From Candidatus Latescibacterota bacterium (lineage in GTDB: Bacteria; Krumholzibacteriota; Krumholzibacteriia; JACNKJ01), in NCBI GenBank assembly GCA_020633725.1, contig JACKDC010000005.1:62001-126000 (forward strand): DNA of 64,000 nucleotides, given 5' to 3'. The position numbers were made by a program, and so were the translations under genes. The notes beneath the pieces were generated by a model. That model was not told where the DNA came from. It saw only the letters and a program-made list of their open reading frames with translations, and ran no database searches. Positions 30,644 to 40,700 of the stretch are shown piece after piece; the stretch's first letter is position 1; every line of letters starts with the position of its first letter.

Positions 30644-31534
30644 ATGACCTACCAGGACATGATCCTGCGCCTGTCCCAGTTCTGGTCCGAGCAGGGCTGC
30701 GTGCTGCTGCAGCCCTACAACTCGGAGGTGGGGGCGGGGACCTTCAATCCCGCGACCTTCCTGCGCGTCCTCGGCCCCGAGCCCTGGCGCGCGGCCTACG
30801 TGGAGCCCAGCCGGCGTCCCAAGGACGGGCGCTACGGCGAGAATCCCAACCGGGTGCAGCAGTTCCTGCAGTACCAGGTCGTGCTGAAGCCGGAGCCGCC
30901 GGACGTCCAGGACCTCTACCTGCGCAGTCTCCAGCACATGGGCGTGGACCTGGAGCGGCACGAGATCCGCTTCGTGGAGGACGACTGGGAGAGTCCCACC
31001 CTCGGGGCGTCGGGTCTGGGCTGGGAGGTCTGGCTCGACGGCATGGAGATCACGCAGTTCACCTACTTCCAGTCCGTGGGCGGCTACGAGCTGAGTCCCG
31101 TGACCGCCGAGCTCACCTACGGGCTGCTGCGCATCTGCATGTACCTGCAGGGCGTGGACCATGTGATGAACCTGGACTGGGGCGGCGGGCTCACCTGGGG
31201 CGACGTCAACGGCGCCTTCGAACGCGACTTCTCCGGCTTCAACTTCGAGCACGCGGACGTGCCGCTGCACTTCGAGCTGTTCGGCCGCTTCGAGGCCGAG
31301 GCCGAGCGCCTGCTGGAGGCGGGTCTGGTGGCTCCGGGCTACGACTACGTGATCAAGTGCTCGCACATGTTCAACGTGCTGGAGGCGCGGGGCGCGATCA
31401 GCGTGTCCGAGCGCACGGGCTACATCACGCGGGTGCGGAATCTCGCGCGGCGCGCGGCGCGGGCCTACATGGCCCAGCGCGAGGCGCTCGGTTTCCCGCT
31501 GCTCGCGAAGGGGACGGTGACGCGGGATGCCTGA
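30644..31534 (+). CDS. glyQ: Glycyl-tRNA synthetase alpha subunit
   Basis: Class II catalytic subunit of the tetrameric (alpha2beta2) GlyRS, 296 residues from the ATG behind GAAGGAG. Characteristic blocks are MILRLSQFWSEQGCVLLQPY, EVGAGTFNPATFLRVLGPEPW, YVEPSRRPKDGRYGENPNR and WEVWLDGMEITQFTYFQ. Upstream in-frame residues lie inside recO and are rejected. Its stop lies inside the glyS start region (8-base overlap), giving balanced subunit synthesis. Confidence 0.97.
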   Translation: MTYQDMILRLSQFWSEQGCVLLQPYNSEVGAGTFNPATFLRVLGPEPWRAAYVEPSRRPKDGRYGENPNRVQQFLQYQVVLKPEPPDVQDLYLRSLQHMGVDLERHEIRFVEDDWESPTLGASGLGWEVWLDGMEITQFTYFQSVGGYELSPVTAELTYGLLRICMYLQGVDHVMNLDWGGGLTWGDVNGAFERDFSGFNFEHADVPLHFELFGRFEAEAERLLEAGLVAPGYDYVIKCSHMFNVLEARGAISVSERTGYITRVRNLARRAARAYMAQREALGFPLLAKGTVTRDA

Positions 31535-33704
31535 GCAGGACTTCCTCCTCGAGATCGGCACCGAAGAGATCCCGGTGGGCTACCTGCCCGGCGCGCTGGC
31601 CCAGCTCGCCGAGGGCCTGGAGGCCTGGCTGGCCGAGCAGCGGCTGGCGCAGCGGGGCATCCAGCGATTCGCGACCGCCCGCCGTCTCGCCCTGCTGGTG
31701 GAGGGCCTGCAGCTGCGGCAGGAGGACCGCGACGAAGAGGTGACCGGCCCGCCCGAAGCGGCGGCCTTCAAGGACGGCGAGCCCACCAAGGCCGCGCTCG
31801 GCTTCGCCCGCGGCCAGGGCGGCGCGCCCGAGGACCTCTACGTCGTCGACACTCCCAAGGGCCGCTACGTCGCCCTGCGGCGGCAGCTGCGCGGCCGCGA
31901 GGCCGCGGAACTGCTGGCGGAGCAGCTGCCCGCGCTCGTCACCGGCCTGCGCTGGCCCAAGACGATGCTCTGGGGCGACGGCGCCCTGCGCTTCCCGCGG
32001 CCGATCCGCTGGATCGTCGCCCTGCTCGGCGACGCGGTGCTGCCCCTGCGCCTGGGCGCGCTGGAGGCGGGCCGCGAGAGCCGGGGCCGGCGGCAGTCCG
32101 GGGTGGAGCGCGTGGACATCCCGCGCGCCGCGGACTACGCCGCGCGCCTGCGCCAGATCGGCGTGGAGCCGGATCCGCCGCGCCGTCGCGAGGCGCTGCT
32201 GGGCGCCGCCCGCCGCGCGGCGGCGGCGGAGGGCGGCCGCCTCGTCGAGGACGACGAGCTCGCCGACACGGTCAACTACCTCAGCGAGTGGCCCGTGGCC
32301 CTGGTGGGCGGCTTCGCGGAGGCCAGCCTGGCGCTGCCGCGCGAGGTCGTCACCACGGCCATGAAGTCCCACCAGCGCTACTTCTCGGTGGAGGGCGCGG
32401 ACGGCGCGCTGCTCCCGCGCTTCGTCGTGATCCTGAACGGCGAGCGCCCCGAACCCGACGTCGTGCGCAAGGGCAACGAGCGCGTGCTGGCCGCCCGCCT
32501 GGCGGACGCGCGCTTCTACTGGGACGAGGACTGCCGCGCGGGCCTCGAGGGCCTCCGCGCGCGGCTCGAGAGCGTGCTGTGGATGGAGGGCTACGGCAGC
32601 CTGGCCGAGCGCTGCGAGCGGCTGCGCGTCCTGGCGGCCGCGATCGCGAAGCAGCTGCCGGCGGACGGCCCCGCGCTGGACGCGGACGCGCTCGACTGGG
32701 CCGCGCGCTACTGCAAGGCCGACCAGGCCAGCGAGATGATCAAGGACGGCAAGGAGTTCACCAAGCTGTCCGGCCTGATGGGACGGGAGTACGCGCTGGC
32801 GGAGGGCGTCGCCCCCGCGCGCGCCGCGCTGCTGCACGAGCACTGCCTGCCGCGCTTCGCCGGCGACCGCCTGCCGGCGACCCGCGAGGGCGCGGTGCTC
32901 GCGCTGGCCGATCGCCTGGACGCCCTCGTGGGCTTCTGGTCGGCGGGCTTTGCGCCCACGGGCTCGAAGGATCCCTACGCGCTGCGCCGTCAGGCCCTGG
33001 GCACGCTTCGGCTGCTCGTGGAGACGGAACTGCCGCTCTGCCTGGCCGACCTGCTCGACGCGGCCATCGCGGGCTTCCCCCAGCTCCGCGCCGGCGAGCT
33101 GCGCCCCGCCCTGATGGACTTCATGCTGGGCCGCTTCCGCGGGCTGCTGGAGGAGGAGGGCGTCGCCGCGGACATCTTCGACGCGGTGGTGGAGAGCGGC
33201 GAGACGCGGGTCCTCGATCTGCGGGGGCGGGCCCTGGCGCTGAACGGGCTGCGAGGCGACGCGGCGTTCGAGCAGCTGGTGATCGGCGCGCGCCGCGTGG
33301 GCAACATCCTGGCGAAGGCGGAGATCGCGCCCAGCGCGGACCGGGCCTTCCCCGACCTCGAACGCTGGGCCCGCGGCGGTGCCGGCCTGCCCTACGACTA
33401 CGATCCCGCCGCCCTGGTCGAGGCGCCGGAGCGGGAGCTCCACGCCGAGGTGGCGGCGGCGACGGCGGCACTGCACGCGGCCGCCCAGGTGCGGGACTAC
33501 GGCAGCGCCTATCGCCGGCTGGCGGATCTGGGCGGGGCCATCGACGCCTACTTCGAGGGCGTCATGGTCAACGCCGAGGATCCGGGGCTGCGGGCGAACC
33601 GCCTGGCCTTCCTGCGCAACCTGGCGCAGATCTTCCTCCACTTCGCGAGTTTCTCGCGGGTCGTGCTGGAGGGCGAGCGGGAGGGGACGGCGCCGGTCCG
33701 CTGA
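31527..33704 (+). CDS. glyS: Glycyl-tRNA synthetase beta subunit
   Basis: 725-residue tRNA-binding subunit of alpha2beta2 GlyRS. The opening FLLEIGTEEIPVGYLPGAL and blocks TVNYLSEWPVALVG, KSHQRYFSVEG, CKADQASEMIKDGKEFTKLSG and DPYALRRQALG are typical, and a DALR-type anticodon-binding domain closes the protein (about 590-710). No glyQS fusion. It ends the long gene run that begins at phoH; about 400 bases without a gene follow. Confidence 0.97.
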   Translation: MPEQDFLLEIGTEEIPVGYLPGALAQLAEGLEAWLAEQRLAQRGIQRFATARRLALLVEGLQLRQEDRDEEVTGPPEAAAFKDGEPTKAALGFARGQGGAPEDLYVVDTPKGRYVALRRQLRGREAAELLAEQLPALVTGLRWPKTMLWGDGALRFPRPIRWIVALLGDAVLPLRLGALEAGRESRGRRQSGVERVDIPRAADYAARLRQIGVEPDPPRRREALLGAARRAAAAEGGRLVEDDELADTVNYLSEWPVALVGGFAEASLALPREVVTTAMKSHQRYFSVEGADGALLPRFVVILNGERPEPDVVRKGNERVLAARLADARFYWDEDCRAGLEGLRARLESVLWMEGYGSLAERCERLRVLAAAIAKQLPADGPALDADALDWAARYCKADQASEMIKDGKEFTKLSGLMGREYALAEGVAPARAALLHEHCLPRFAGDRLPATREGAVLALADRLDALVGFWSAGFAPTGSKDPYALRRQALGTLRLLVETELPLCLADLLDAAIAGFPQLRAGELRPALMDFMLGRFRGLLEEEGVAADIFDAVVESGETRVLDLRGRALALNGLRGDAAFEQLVIGARRVGNILAKAEIAPSADRAFPDLERWARGGAGLPYDYDPAALVEAPERELHAEVAAATAALHAAAQVRDYGSAYRRLADLGGAIDAYFEGVMVNAEDPGLRANRLAFLRNLAQIFLHFASFSRVVLEGEREGTAPVR

Positions 33705-34105
33705 GCCACGCTCGGTTCGCCTGCGCCCCGCACATCCGCGGATCGGCTGTCAAGGGCATTCTGGGAATCGATGGGTAGCGCGGGGGCGTAACATCCTCGC
33801 GGCTTGACAGCCCAACTCCAACGCAGGTAAACTATTACAACTTGGATTAGGCCTTCGTGTCTGGGCCCGAGTGAGCAGGTTGGGAAATGCCAAGCCTTCC
33901 TGGTGCTTATCACGTCGTGTCCAGGGACTCCCGGAGACGGTTGCGGCGATCCTGCGGTGCCGCAGCGCTTCCGGGCGGGGGCCCCCGTCCCGGATCATAG
34001 CGGTCTCGGGGGTGCGAAGTTTCTGTCCAAGCTGCCCCACGGGCTGGATCCGGATCTGGCCCGACTGATTCGTCTCGAACAACCATTGCCTAAATGGGGG
34101 GTAAC
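33705..34105 (+). promoter_or_regulatory. Gene-free region: promoter and long 5' leader of the first tandem surface-protein gene
   Basis: No credible gene. TTGACA (33804-33809), an 18-base spacer and TAAACT (33828-33833) form the best candidate promoter. It would give an untranslated leader of about 265 bases. The leader contains a GC-rich hairpin around 33975-33997 and ends with the GGGGGG ribosome binding site four bases before the ATG. I compared it with known riboswitch cores from memory and could not match one. Confidence 0.65.
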
Positions 34106-37100
34106 ATGAAGAGGATCCTCTCTCTGACCCTTAGCCTCGCTCTCGTGGCCCTGGCGGCGAATGCTGGGCTCGCGCGCGATGTCGTGAAGGACACGCGTGT
34201 GAACTTCCAGTACTACGCCCCGTCGGTCACCGAGGTGCCGGCTGCGAACACCCGGGAAGACACGCTCTTCCTGTTCGCCAGCTCCGGTCCCGGTGCCTAC
34301 GGCATGCCCGGTACCAACGCGCGTGGCTACACCTTCGACAACGGTTCCGGCGGGCCCGCGACGGCCGGCTGGACCACGCTCGATCTCACCGCTCAGGCCG
34401 GCGACTACTGGCATGTCGAGGCCCTGACGCTGACCAACGGTCACGGCACCGACTTGCAGTCGGCCGGCGACTTCGGCGGCGGCACGACGGCCAACGACTA
34501 TGCTTGGTGGTGCGGCCAGTTCGACCAGTGCGGCTGGATCAATCCCACTGGCTACGGCACGAGCTGGAACCAGGACCTCGAGCTGTCGCTGCCGGCTTAC
34601 ACCGACAGCATCCGCGTCGAGTTCGACTACGTTGGCGATTTCGAGGGTGACACCTTCGACTTCTTCACGCTGTTCTCGAAGATGGGCGCCAACGACCCCG
34701 TCGAGCTCTTCCAGAATGCGGTCAGCGGCGAGCAGGCGGTTCTGCACTACTCGCAGACCCTGACCGACGGCTCCGACAAGGTCATCTTCCACTTCCAGTC
34801 GGATGGCGGCTGGTCGGATCAGGACGGCTCCTTCATCACCGATATCGGCGCCGTCTGGATCGACAACGTGGCCCTGTTCGTGGACGGCGTCGCCGGTTCC
34901 GCGTGGGACTTCGACGATGGCAACGAGCCCGCCGAGTTCAACGCGACGAGCCCGGCCGGTGCCGGCATCTACGGTGCGCTGTACTCCGGTCTGTTCTCCG
35001 AGGACGTCTGCTTCACCAACGGCACCTATGCCTGGGCGTTCTTCGATCTGAACACCACCGATCCGCAGTACCCGATCCCGGTGACCGCGTACGGCCCGCC
35101 CTACTTCGACAACGGCATCCAGAGCCCGATCCTCGACCGGGCGCACGCCCTGGACGACGCCACGGGCGTGTCGGTTCAGAGCGTCATGGGTCCGGACAGC
35201 CAGGTTCTGCTGTACTGGGACGTCTACCGCGATCTGCCTCTGAACGCGCTGATTTTCTACCAGTACTACATCTCCGCCGAGACCGTCGAGCTGAGCTGCC
35301 CGGGTCCCTGGGCCAACGACAACACGGTCTACTACGGTGACGACAACGCCTGGGCCCAGTGGAACATCGATGGCACGATCGACGTCGCGACGTCGGCCGG
35401 CCCCAACACGATCACCGGTCTGGATGTGCGTCTGACCACCGTCGACCAGTGCGGCGTGTGGTGCAACACCAACGGTGACGGTACGGGCCACACCCCGGCG
35501 CCCTACTTCGACAATGTCCAGCTGATGGTCGTGAACACCTCGGCGATCGCCTGGAACATCGACGTCTTCCGTCGCTTCCAGGACAACTTCCCCGAGGCGG
35601 GCACCGGCAAGGTCCGCATCGACAGCTCCATCGACGTGCAGCCCACCGCCAGCACCACGCTGGTGATCGGCGACTCGACCCGTATCGAGCTGAACATGGA
35701 CCTGGACGGCGGCATCATGCCCGACGTGACGAGCGTCCCTGGAGAGACCCGTCCTTCGCTGTACATGTACTCCCGCGTCGTGGCCGGCCCGCACATGGGC
35801 TCGACCGACCCCGCGATGGGCGACCCGGACATCAGCGACGGCATCTACTCGCCCCACGTCGGCACCGCCGTTGTGAATGGCGAGACCTGGAACGTCGCGA
35901 TCGCCGATACGTGCCGCTACCAGGGCACGAACAGCCCCGGCGCTTGGGCCTTCGACTTCGCCGAGGACTACTTCGAGGGTGGCGACATCATCGAGCTGTA
36001 CTACAAGGGCACGTCGGGCAACGCCACGACGCAGACGCGTCCCCGTTACGCGGAGAGCACGGATCCTCTGCTGCGCTCCTACTACCGGGTTCGCTGCCTG
36101 CCGACGGCCGGCGCCACGATGCTGTTCTGCGACGACCGCAACGCGATCCTGCCCTGGTGGGAGGAGGCGTTCCGCTACAACGGGTACGATGGCTATGACA
36201 TCTACTCGACGCAGGCGCCCAGCTCGGGTCTGCACAACGGACTCGGCGGCCGCGCGGAGATCGGTGACATCGATCAGTACACTGTGATCACCTGGGACAG
36301 CGGTGACCTGCCCAGCTACACGATCCAGAACGCTCTGCCCGATGACATCACCTTCGACGACGATCTGCTGGATGACTGGCTCAACAACAGCTCGCACAAC
36401 ACCTGCCTGTGGGTGATGGGCGACGAACTCGCCAGCGACCTGGACGATGAGCCTTCCTTCCTGCAGGACGATCTGGGTGCGAACCACCTCGATCTCGGTG
36501 GCTACTACGACGATCTGACCGGCATCAAGGTTCCGACCGCGATCGCCACCCACCCGGCCCTTGAGATCAATGGCCTGCAGCCCTACTTCCTCGTGGACGG
36601 CGGCTGCCCGACCATCGACAACTTCGACCTGGTGGAGGTCAACTCGACGAACCCGCTGGCTGTCGAGGCGTTCGCCTGGCAGAACGACGGCGGCACCACT
36701 GCCAAGGCCGGTATCTACAACCAGGATCCGGACGGCAACGGCACCGCCAGCAGCCCGGGTGGTCACACCAACCGTGCGCTGTTCAACCCGTTCAGCTACT
36801 TCCAGGTTCTGGATGCGGGCTTCGGCGTCGCCGATGGTTACAGCTACGCGCACCGCCTCGTCGGTGACGTGCTGTCGAACCTCTGCGGCTTCCAGCCCAA
36901 CACCAACCCGGATGGCGCCGAGACGGTGCCCGCCAGCTCCGCGCTGAAGGGCAACTACCCGAACCCCTTCAACCCGACGACCACCATCAAGTTCGCCCTC
37001 TCGGCGGACAGCCAGGTGCACCTCAACGTGTACGACCTGGGCGGCCGTTTGGTGAAGGAGCTCGTCAACGAGCGGATGGCCGCCGGTGCGGACCATCAGG

Positions 37101-37213
37101 CCACCTGGGACGGCACGGACAACAGTGGTGCCCGTGTCGCCAGCGGTGTGTACTTCTACAAGCTGACCGCCGGTGACTTCACGGCCACCGACAAGATGGT
37201 CATGCTCAAGTAG
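34106..37213 (+). CDS. Large secreted protein with type-IX/FlgD-like C-terminal tail, tandem copy 1
   Basis: 1035 residues, not a family I can name. Signal peptide (LSLTLSLALVALAANAGLA) at the ATG behind GGGGGGTAAC; four extra residues from an upstream ATG would use the ribosome binding site itself. Then beta-rich segments of jelly-roll type (FHFQSDGGWSDQDGSF, IGAVWIDNV), Cys pairs, and the conserved core CGVWCNTNGDGTGHTPAPY at about residue 450. From about 671 to 835 lies an alpha/beta region that looks like a class I glutamine-amidotransferase fold (TMLFCDDRN, DQYTVITWDSGD, NTCLWVMGDELA). The end (about 948-1035, GNYPNPFNPTTTIKF, DNSGARVASGVYFYKL) is the FlgD-like sorting tail. Codons GGT, CGT and GTT are markedly commoner than in neighbours, as in highly expressed genes. 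Likely an abundant surface or extracellular protein. Confidence 0.85.
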   Translation: MKRILSLTLSLALVALAANAGLARDVVKDTRVNFQYYAPSVTEVPAANTREDTLFLFASSGPGAYGMPGTNARGYTFDNGSGGPATAGWTTLDLTAQAGDYWHVEALTLTNGHGTDLQSAGDFGGGTTANDYAWWCGQFDQCGWINPTGYGTSWNQDLELSLPAYTDSIRVEFDYVGDFEGDTFDFFTLFSKMGANDPVELFQNAVSGEQAVLHYSQTLTDGSDKVIFHFQSDGGWSDQDGSFITDIGAVWIDNVALFVDGVAGSAWDFDDGNEPAEFNATSPAGAGIYGALYSGLFSEDVCFTNGTYAWAFFDLNTTDPQYPIPVTAYGPPYFDNGIQSPILDRAHALDDATGVSVQSVMGPDSQVLLYWDVYRDLPLNALIFYQYYISAETVELSCPGPWANDNTVYYGDDNAWAQWNIDGTIDVATSAGPNTITGLDVRLTTVDQCGVWCNTNGDGTGHTPAPYFDNVQLMVVNTSAIAWNIDVFRRFQDNFPEAGTGKVRIDSSIDVQPTASTTLVIGDSTRIELNMDLDGGIMPDVTSVPGETRPSLYMYSRVVAGPHMGSTDPAMGDPDISDGIYSPHVGTAVVNGETWNVAIADTCRYQGTNSPGAWAFDFAEDYFEGGDIIELYYKGTSGNATTQTRPRYAESTDPLLRSYYRVRCLPTAGATMLFCDDRNAILPWWEEAFRYNGYDGYDIYSTQAPSSGLHNGLGGRAEIGDIDQYTVITWDSGDLPSYTIQNALPDDITFDDDLLDDWLNNSSHNTCLWVMGDELASDLDDEPSFLQDDLGANHLDLGGYYDDLTGIKVPTAIATHPALEINGLQPYFLVDGGCPTIDNFDLVEVNSTNPLAVEAFAWQNDGGTTAKAGIYNQDPDGNGTASSPGGHTNRALFNPFSYFQVLDAGFGVADGYSYAHRLVGDVLSNLCGFQPNTNPDGAETVPASSALKGNYPNPFNPTTTIKFALSADSQVHLNVYDLGGRLVKELVNERMAAGADHQATWDGTDNSGARVASGVYFYKLTAGDFTATDKMVMLK

Positions 37214-37222
37214 TGCGCTCGT

Positions 37223-37272
37223 GGATGCTTGGTCTCGCTTCACACTTCGTGAGGCACTCGACCCAAGCATCC
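37223..37272 (+). other. Nested stem-loop directly after the copy 1 stop codon
   Basis: Outer arms GGATGCTTGG and CCAAGCATCC pair perfectly over 10 bp and enclose an inner 6-bp stem (CTTCAC / GTGAGG) with a 5-base loop. It starts 10 bases after the stop and is distinct from the terminator that follows at 37291. Confidence 0.7.
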
Positions 37273-37290
37273 CCTCGCTAGCATGCGAGA

Positions 37291-37324
37291 GAGGGGGAGC
37301 CGAAAGGCTCCCCCTCTTCTTTTG
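37291..37324 (+). terminator. Intrinsic terminator of tandem copy 1
   Basis: Perfect 11-bp stem GAGGGGGAGCC / GGCTCCCCCTC closed by a GAAA tetraloop, then TTCTTTTG. Confidence 0.92.
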
Positions 37325-37462
37325 CCCTCAACACTCTTTCGGTTTCCGCCCCGCGCGCGACCCCGCCCAACGATCGCCGAAAGCCTTTGTCGACAACGGG
37401 ATGCGAGGCATGCGGGCGCGCGCCCGAAAGAGTTCTGCGGATCCGCAACAGCTTTTACGGCT

Positions 37463-37490
37463 TTTACAGCCAAGCGGACAACAGTAATTT
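37463..37490 (+). promoter_or_regulatory. Possible promoter of tandem copy 2
   Basis: TTTACA, 16 bases, TAATTT, about 297 bases before the copy 2 ATG. The spacing is short, so this is tentative. Confidence 0.4.
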
Positions 37491-37573
37491 CTCAAGTGGC
37501 CCAACGGCAATGGGTTACCGGGCCGGCTCGCGGGCGAGTCGGTACGGCGGCTGCAATGGCCCTGCCGGTTGTT

Positions 37574-37590
37574 CGAGGCGACTCGCCTCG
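37574..37590. repeat. 17-base palindrome in the copy 2 leader
   Basis: CGAGGCGA and TCGCCTCG around a single central C. It could be a protein-binding operator or the base of an mRNA hairpin; nothing else identifies it. Confidence 0.5.
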
Positions 37591-37786
37591 GAGGCCGGAT
37601 ACTCGGCGCAGCATGCGCCGCCGATCGGGTGACCGCAGGGCCACGGGGTCCGCGGGAGTGGGGGCCGAGACACCGGGCAAGCGATCCTCGGTCCCACGTC
37701 CGCAGCACGGGGCTCCACTCGAAGGCGGAGCGACTCCGCGCCGAGTCGCCGGTTTCCTCACCACACACCCATGATTGGGGGAAACC

Positions 37787-40700
37787 ATGACTCGACGCAG
37801 CCTCGCAATCCTGCTCGGTTTGCTGGCGCTCGCCCTGCCTCTGCAGGCGGCCGCTCGCCCCGCCGCGCTGGACGTTCGCGATCACCTCCAGCTCGACGGC
37901 CCCGCGAAGGAGTTCGCGCCGGCCGCCAGCACGCGAGCGGACACGCTCTTTCTCTTCGCGGCTTCGGGCCCGGGCTCCTTCGGATCGCCCGGCACCGACG
38001 CCCGCGGCTTCACCTTCGACGACGGCGCCGGCGGACCCGCCACGGCGGGCTGGACGCCGGTGGACCTGACCGTCCAGGACGGCTCCTGGTGGCACCTCGA
38101 GGACGCCGGCCTGGTGGACGGTCACGGCACCGACATGAGCGCCGCGGGTCAGCCGTGGACCGCCGGTGACGCCGTCAACGACTACGCCCTCTGGTGCGGG
38201 CGCAGCAGCGTCTGCGGCTGGATCCACGGCACGGGCTACGGCAACGACTGGCAGCAGTACGTCGCCGTCGCGCAGTCGGGCTTCAGCGACAGCCTGCGTG
38301 TGAACTTCGCCTACAACAGCGACTTCGAAGGCGACACCTACGACTTCTTCACCGTGGAGATCGAGGTGGACGGCCAGGCGCAGGAAGTCTATCGCCTCGA
38401 CGTCTCGGGCGAGCAGACCTACCAGGACCTGGGCGTCACCATCCACGCCGCGGACTTCCCGGGCGGGAGCTTCGGCGACGTGCTCTTCCACTTCCAGTCG
38501 GACGGCGGCTGGTCGGACCAGGACGGCTCCTTCGTCACCGACATCGGCGCCGTGTGGCTCGACAACGTGGAGCTGGTGGCCGACGGCGTCACGACCTTGC
38601 AGGCCGACTTCGAGAGCGGCGTCGTGCCGGCCGAGTTCGCCTTCACCGTCCCCGCGGGCGCCGGCAGCTTCGGACAGCTCTACTCGAGCCTCTTCTCCGA
38701 GGACATCTGCGTGGTCAACTCGACCTACGCGTGGGCGTTCTTCGACCTGAACACCACGAACCCGGAGTACCCCATCCCGGTGACGGCCTACGGCCCGCCC
38801 TACATCGACACGGCGGTCCGCAGCCCGGTGCTGGACTCCGCGCACCACGCGGGTGATCCGAACGGCGTGCCGCTCAGCATCACCCCGTCCACGCAGGTGA
38901 ACCTGGAGTACCTCGTCTACCTGGACATGCCGCTGAACTCGCTGATCTTCGAGAAGTGGGGGATCTCCGCCGTGACCGCCGAGCTGCCCTGTCCCGGCGA
39001 CTTCGCCGACGACCAGGTGAGCTACTATGGCGACGACAAGATCTGGTTCCCCGCCGACCGCAACATCACGCTCGAGGTGGCGCAGTCGGCCAACGGCGGC
39101 ACGATCACCGGCCTCATGGTGCAGCTGCGCGCGGTGGACCGCTGTCCGGTCTGGTGCAACCAGAACGGCGACGGCACCGGCCACACGCCGGCGCCCTACT
39201 ACGACAACGTGCAGCTCAAGGTGATCGACGCGTCGGCCGTGGCCTGGAACGTGGACCAGTTCCGCCGCTTCCAGGACAACTTTCCCGACGCCGGCACCGG
39301 CAAGGTGCGCATCGACAACAGCGACGACATCGCGCCGCAGGGCAGCAGCACGCTGGTGATCGGCGACTCCACCGTGGTGGAACTCAACATGGACCTGGCC
39401 GGCGGCATCGCCACCAACGCCAGCAACCCCACGGGCGAGAACCGTCCGGAGTTCTACTGCTGGTTCCGGGTCGTCGACGGTCCCCACGCGGGCTCCGTGG
39501 ATCCCGCCATGGGCGACCCCGACGACAGCGACGGCATCTGGTCGCCGCACGTGGGCACCGCCAGCTTCAACGGCATCACCTTCAACGCGCTGCTCGCCGA
39601 CTCGGCCAGCTACCAGGGGACGGTGTCGCCGGGGAGCTTCGCCTTCGACTTCAACGACGAGTACTTCGAGGCGGGCGACGTGATCGAGTTCTTCTACCGC
39701 GCCGAGTCCGGCACGGGGATCATCGAGACGCGTCCGCGCTACGCCACGGCGACCAACCCGCTGCTGCGCGCCTACTACACGGTGCGCTGCCTGCCCACGG
39801 CCGGCGTGACGATGCTCTACTGCGAGGACAACATCGGCGACAAGCCCTGGTGGGACGAGGCGTTCCGCTACAACGGCTACTCGACCTACGACGTCTACAC
39901 GACCCAGGCGCCCAGCTCCGGCCTCAACAACGGTCTGAGCGGACGCGCCGAGCAGGGCGACATCGACCAGTACCACGTCATCGTCTGGGACAGCAGCAAC
40001 CTGCCAGCCTACACCTTCAGCAACGCGCTGCCGGAGGACAAGACCTTCGACACGGTGCTGCTGGACGACTGGCTCTCCAACAGCTCCCACGACACCTTCC
40101 TCTGGGCGCTCGGCTGCGAGATCGCCAACGACCTCGGCAACAGCGAGAGCTTCCTGAGCACCGATCTGGGCGCGAGCCTGCTCTTCGACGGGCAGTACAT
40201 CGACGACGTGACCGGCGTGAAGGTGCCCAAGGTCTACGCGACGCATCCCGCCCTCGAGTGGCTGGGCGCGTCGCCGACCTTCTGGGTGGACGGCGGCTGC
40301 CCCTCCGTGGAGAACTTCAGCGTGATCGGCGTGAACGGCGCGCTCGCGCAGGAGAGCCACGCCTGGGAGAACGACGGCGGCACCGGCGCGGTGGCGGGCA
40401 TCTACAATCGCGACCCCGACGGCAACGGCTCGCCCACGAGCCCTGCCGGCCACAACAACCGCACGCTTCTGAACCCCTTCGGCTACTTCCAGATCTGGGA
40501 CGCGGGCTACGGCCTGGCGCAGGGCGTGGACTACTCCCGCAAGATGGTGGGGGACGTCCTCGCGAACCTGGCCAGCTACCAGCCCGACACGGCGCCCGAC
40601 GCCGCGGACGACGTTCCGGCCTACACGTCGCTGCAGGGCAACTATCCGAACCCCTTCAACCCGACCACCAGCATCCGCTTCGGGCTGGCCGAGGACGCGC

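Larger units (their letters stand above)
37214..37786 (+). promoter_or_regulatory. Gene-free region between the tandem copies: 3' structures of copy 1, promoter and leader of copy 2
   Basis: Holds a nested stem-loop (37223-37272), the terminator (37291-37324), a possible promoter (37463-37490) and a GC-rich leader of up to 290 bases. Within the leader are a near-perfect palindrome (37574-37590), GCGGAG/CTCCGC (about 37725-37740) and relatives of GGCGACTCG in both orientations. No protein-coding frame here looks real. Confidence 0.6.

Noticed and set aside
33834..34105. c-di-GMP or other known riboswitch in the long leader
   Set aside because: No recognisable conserved core by eye; left as an uncharacterised leader.
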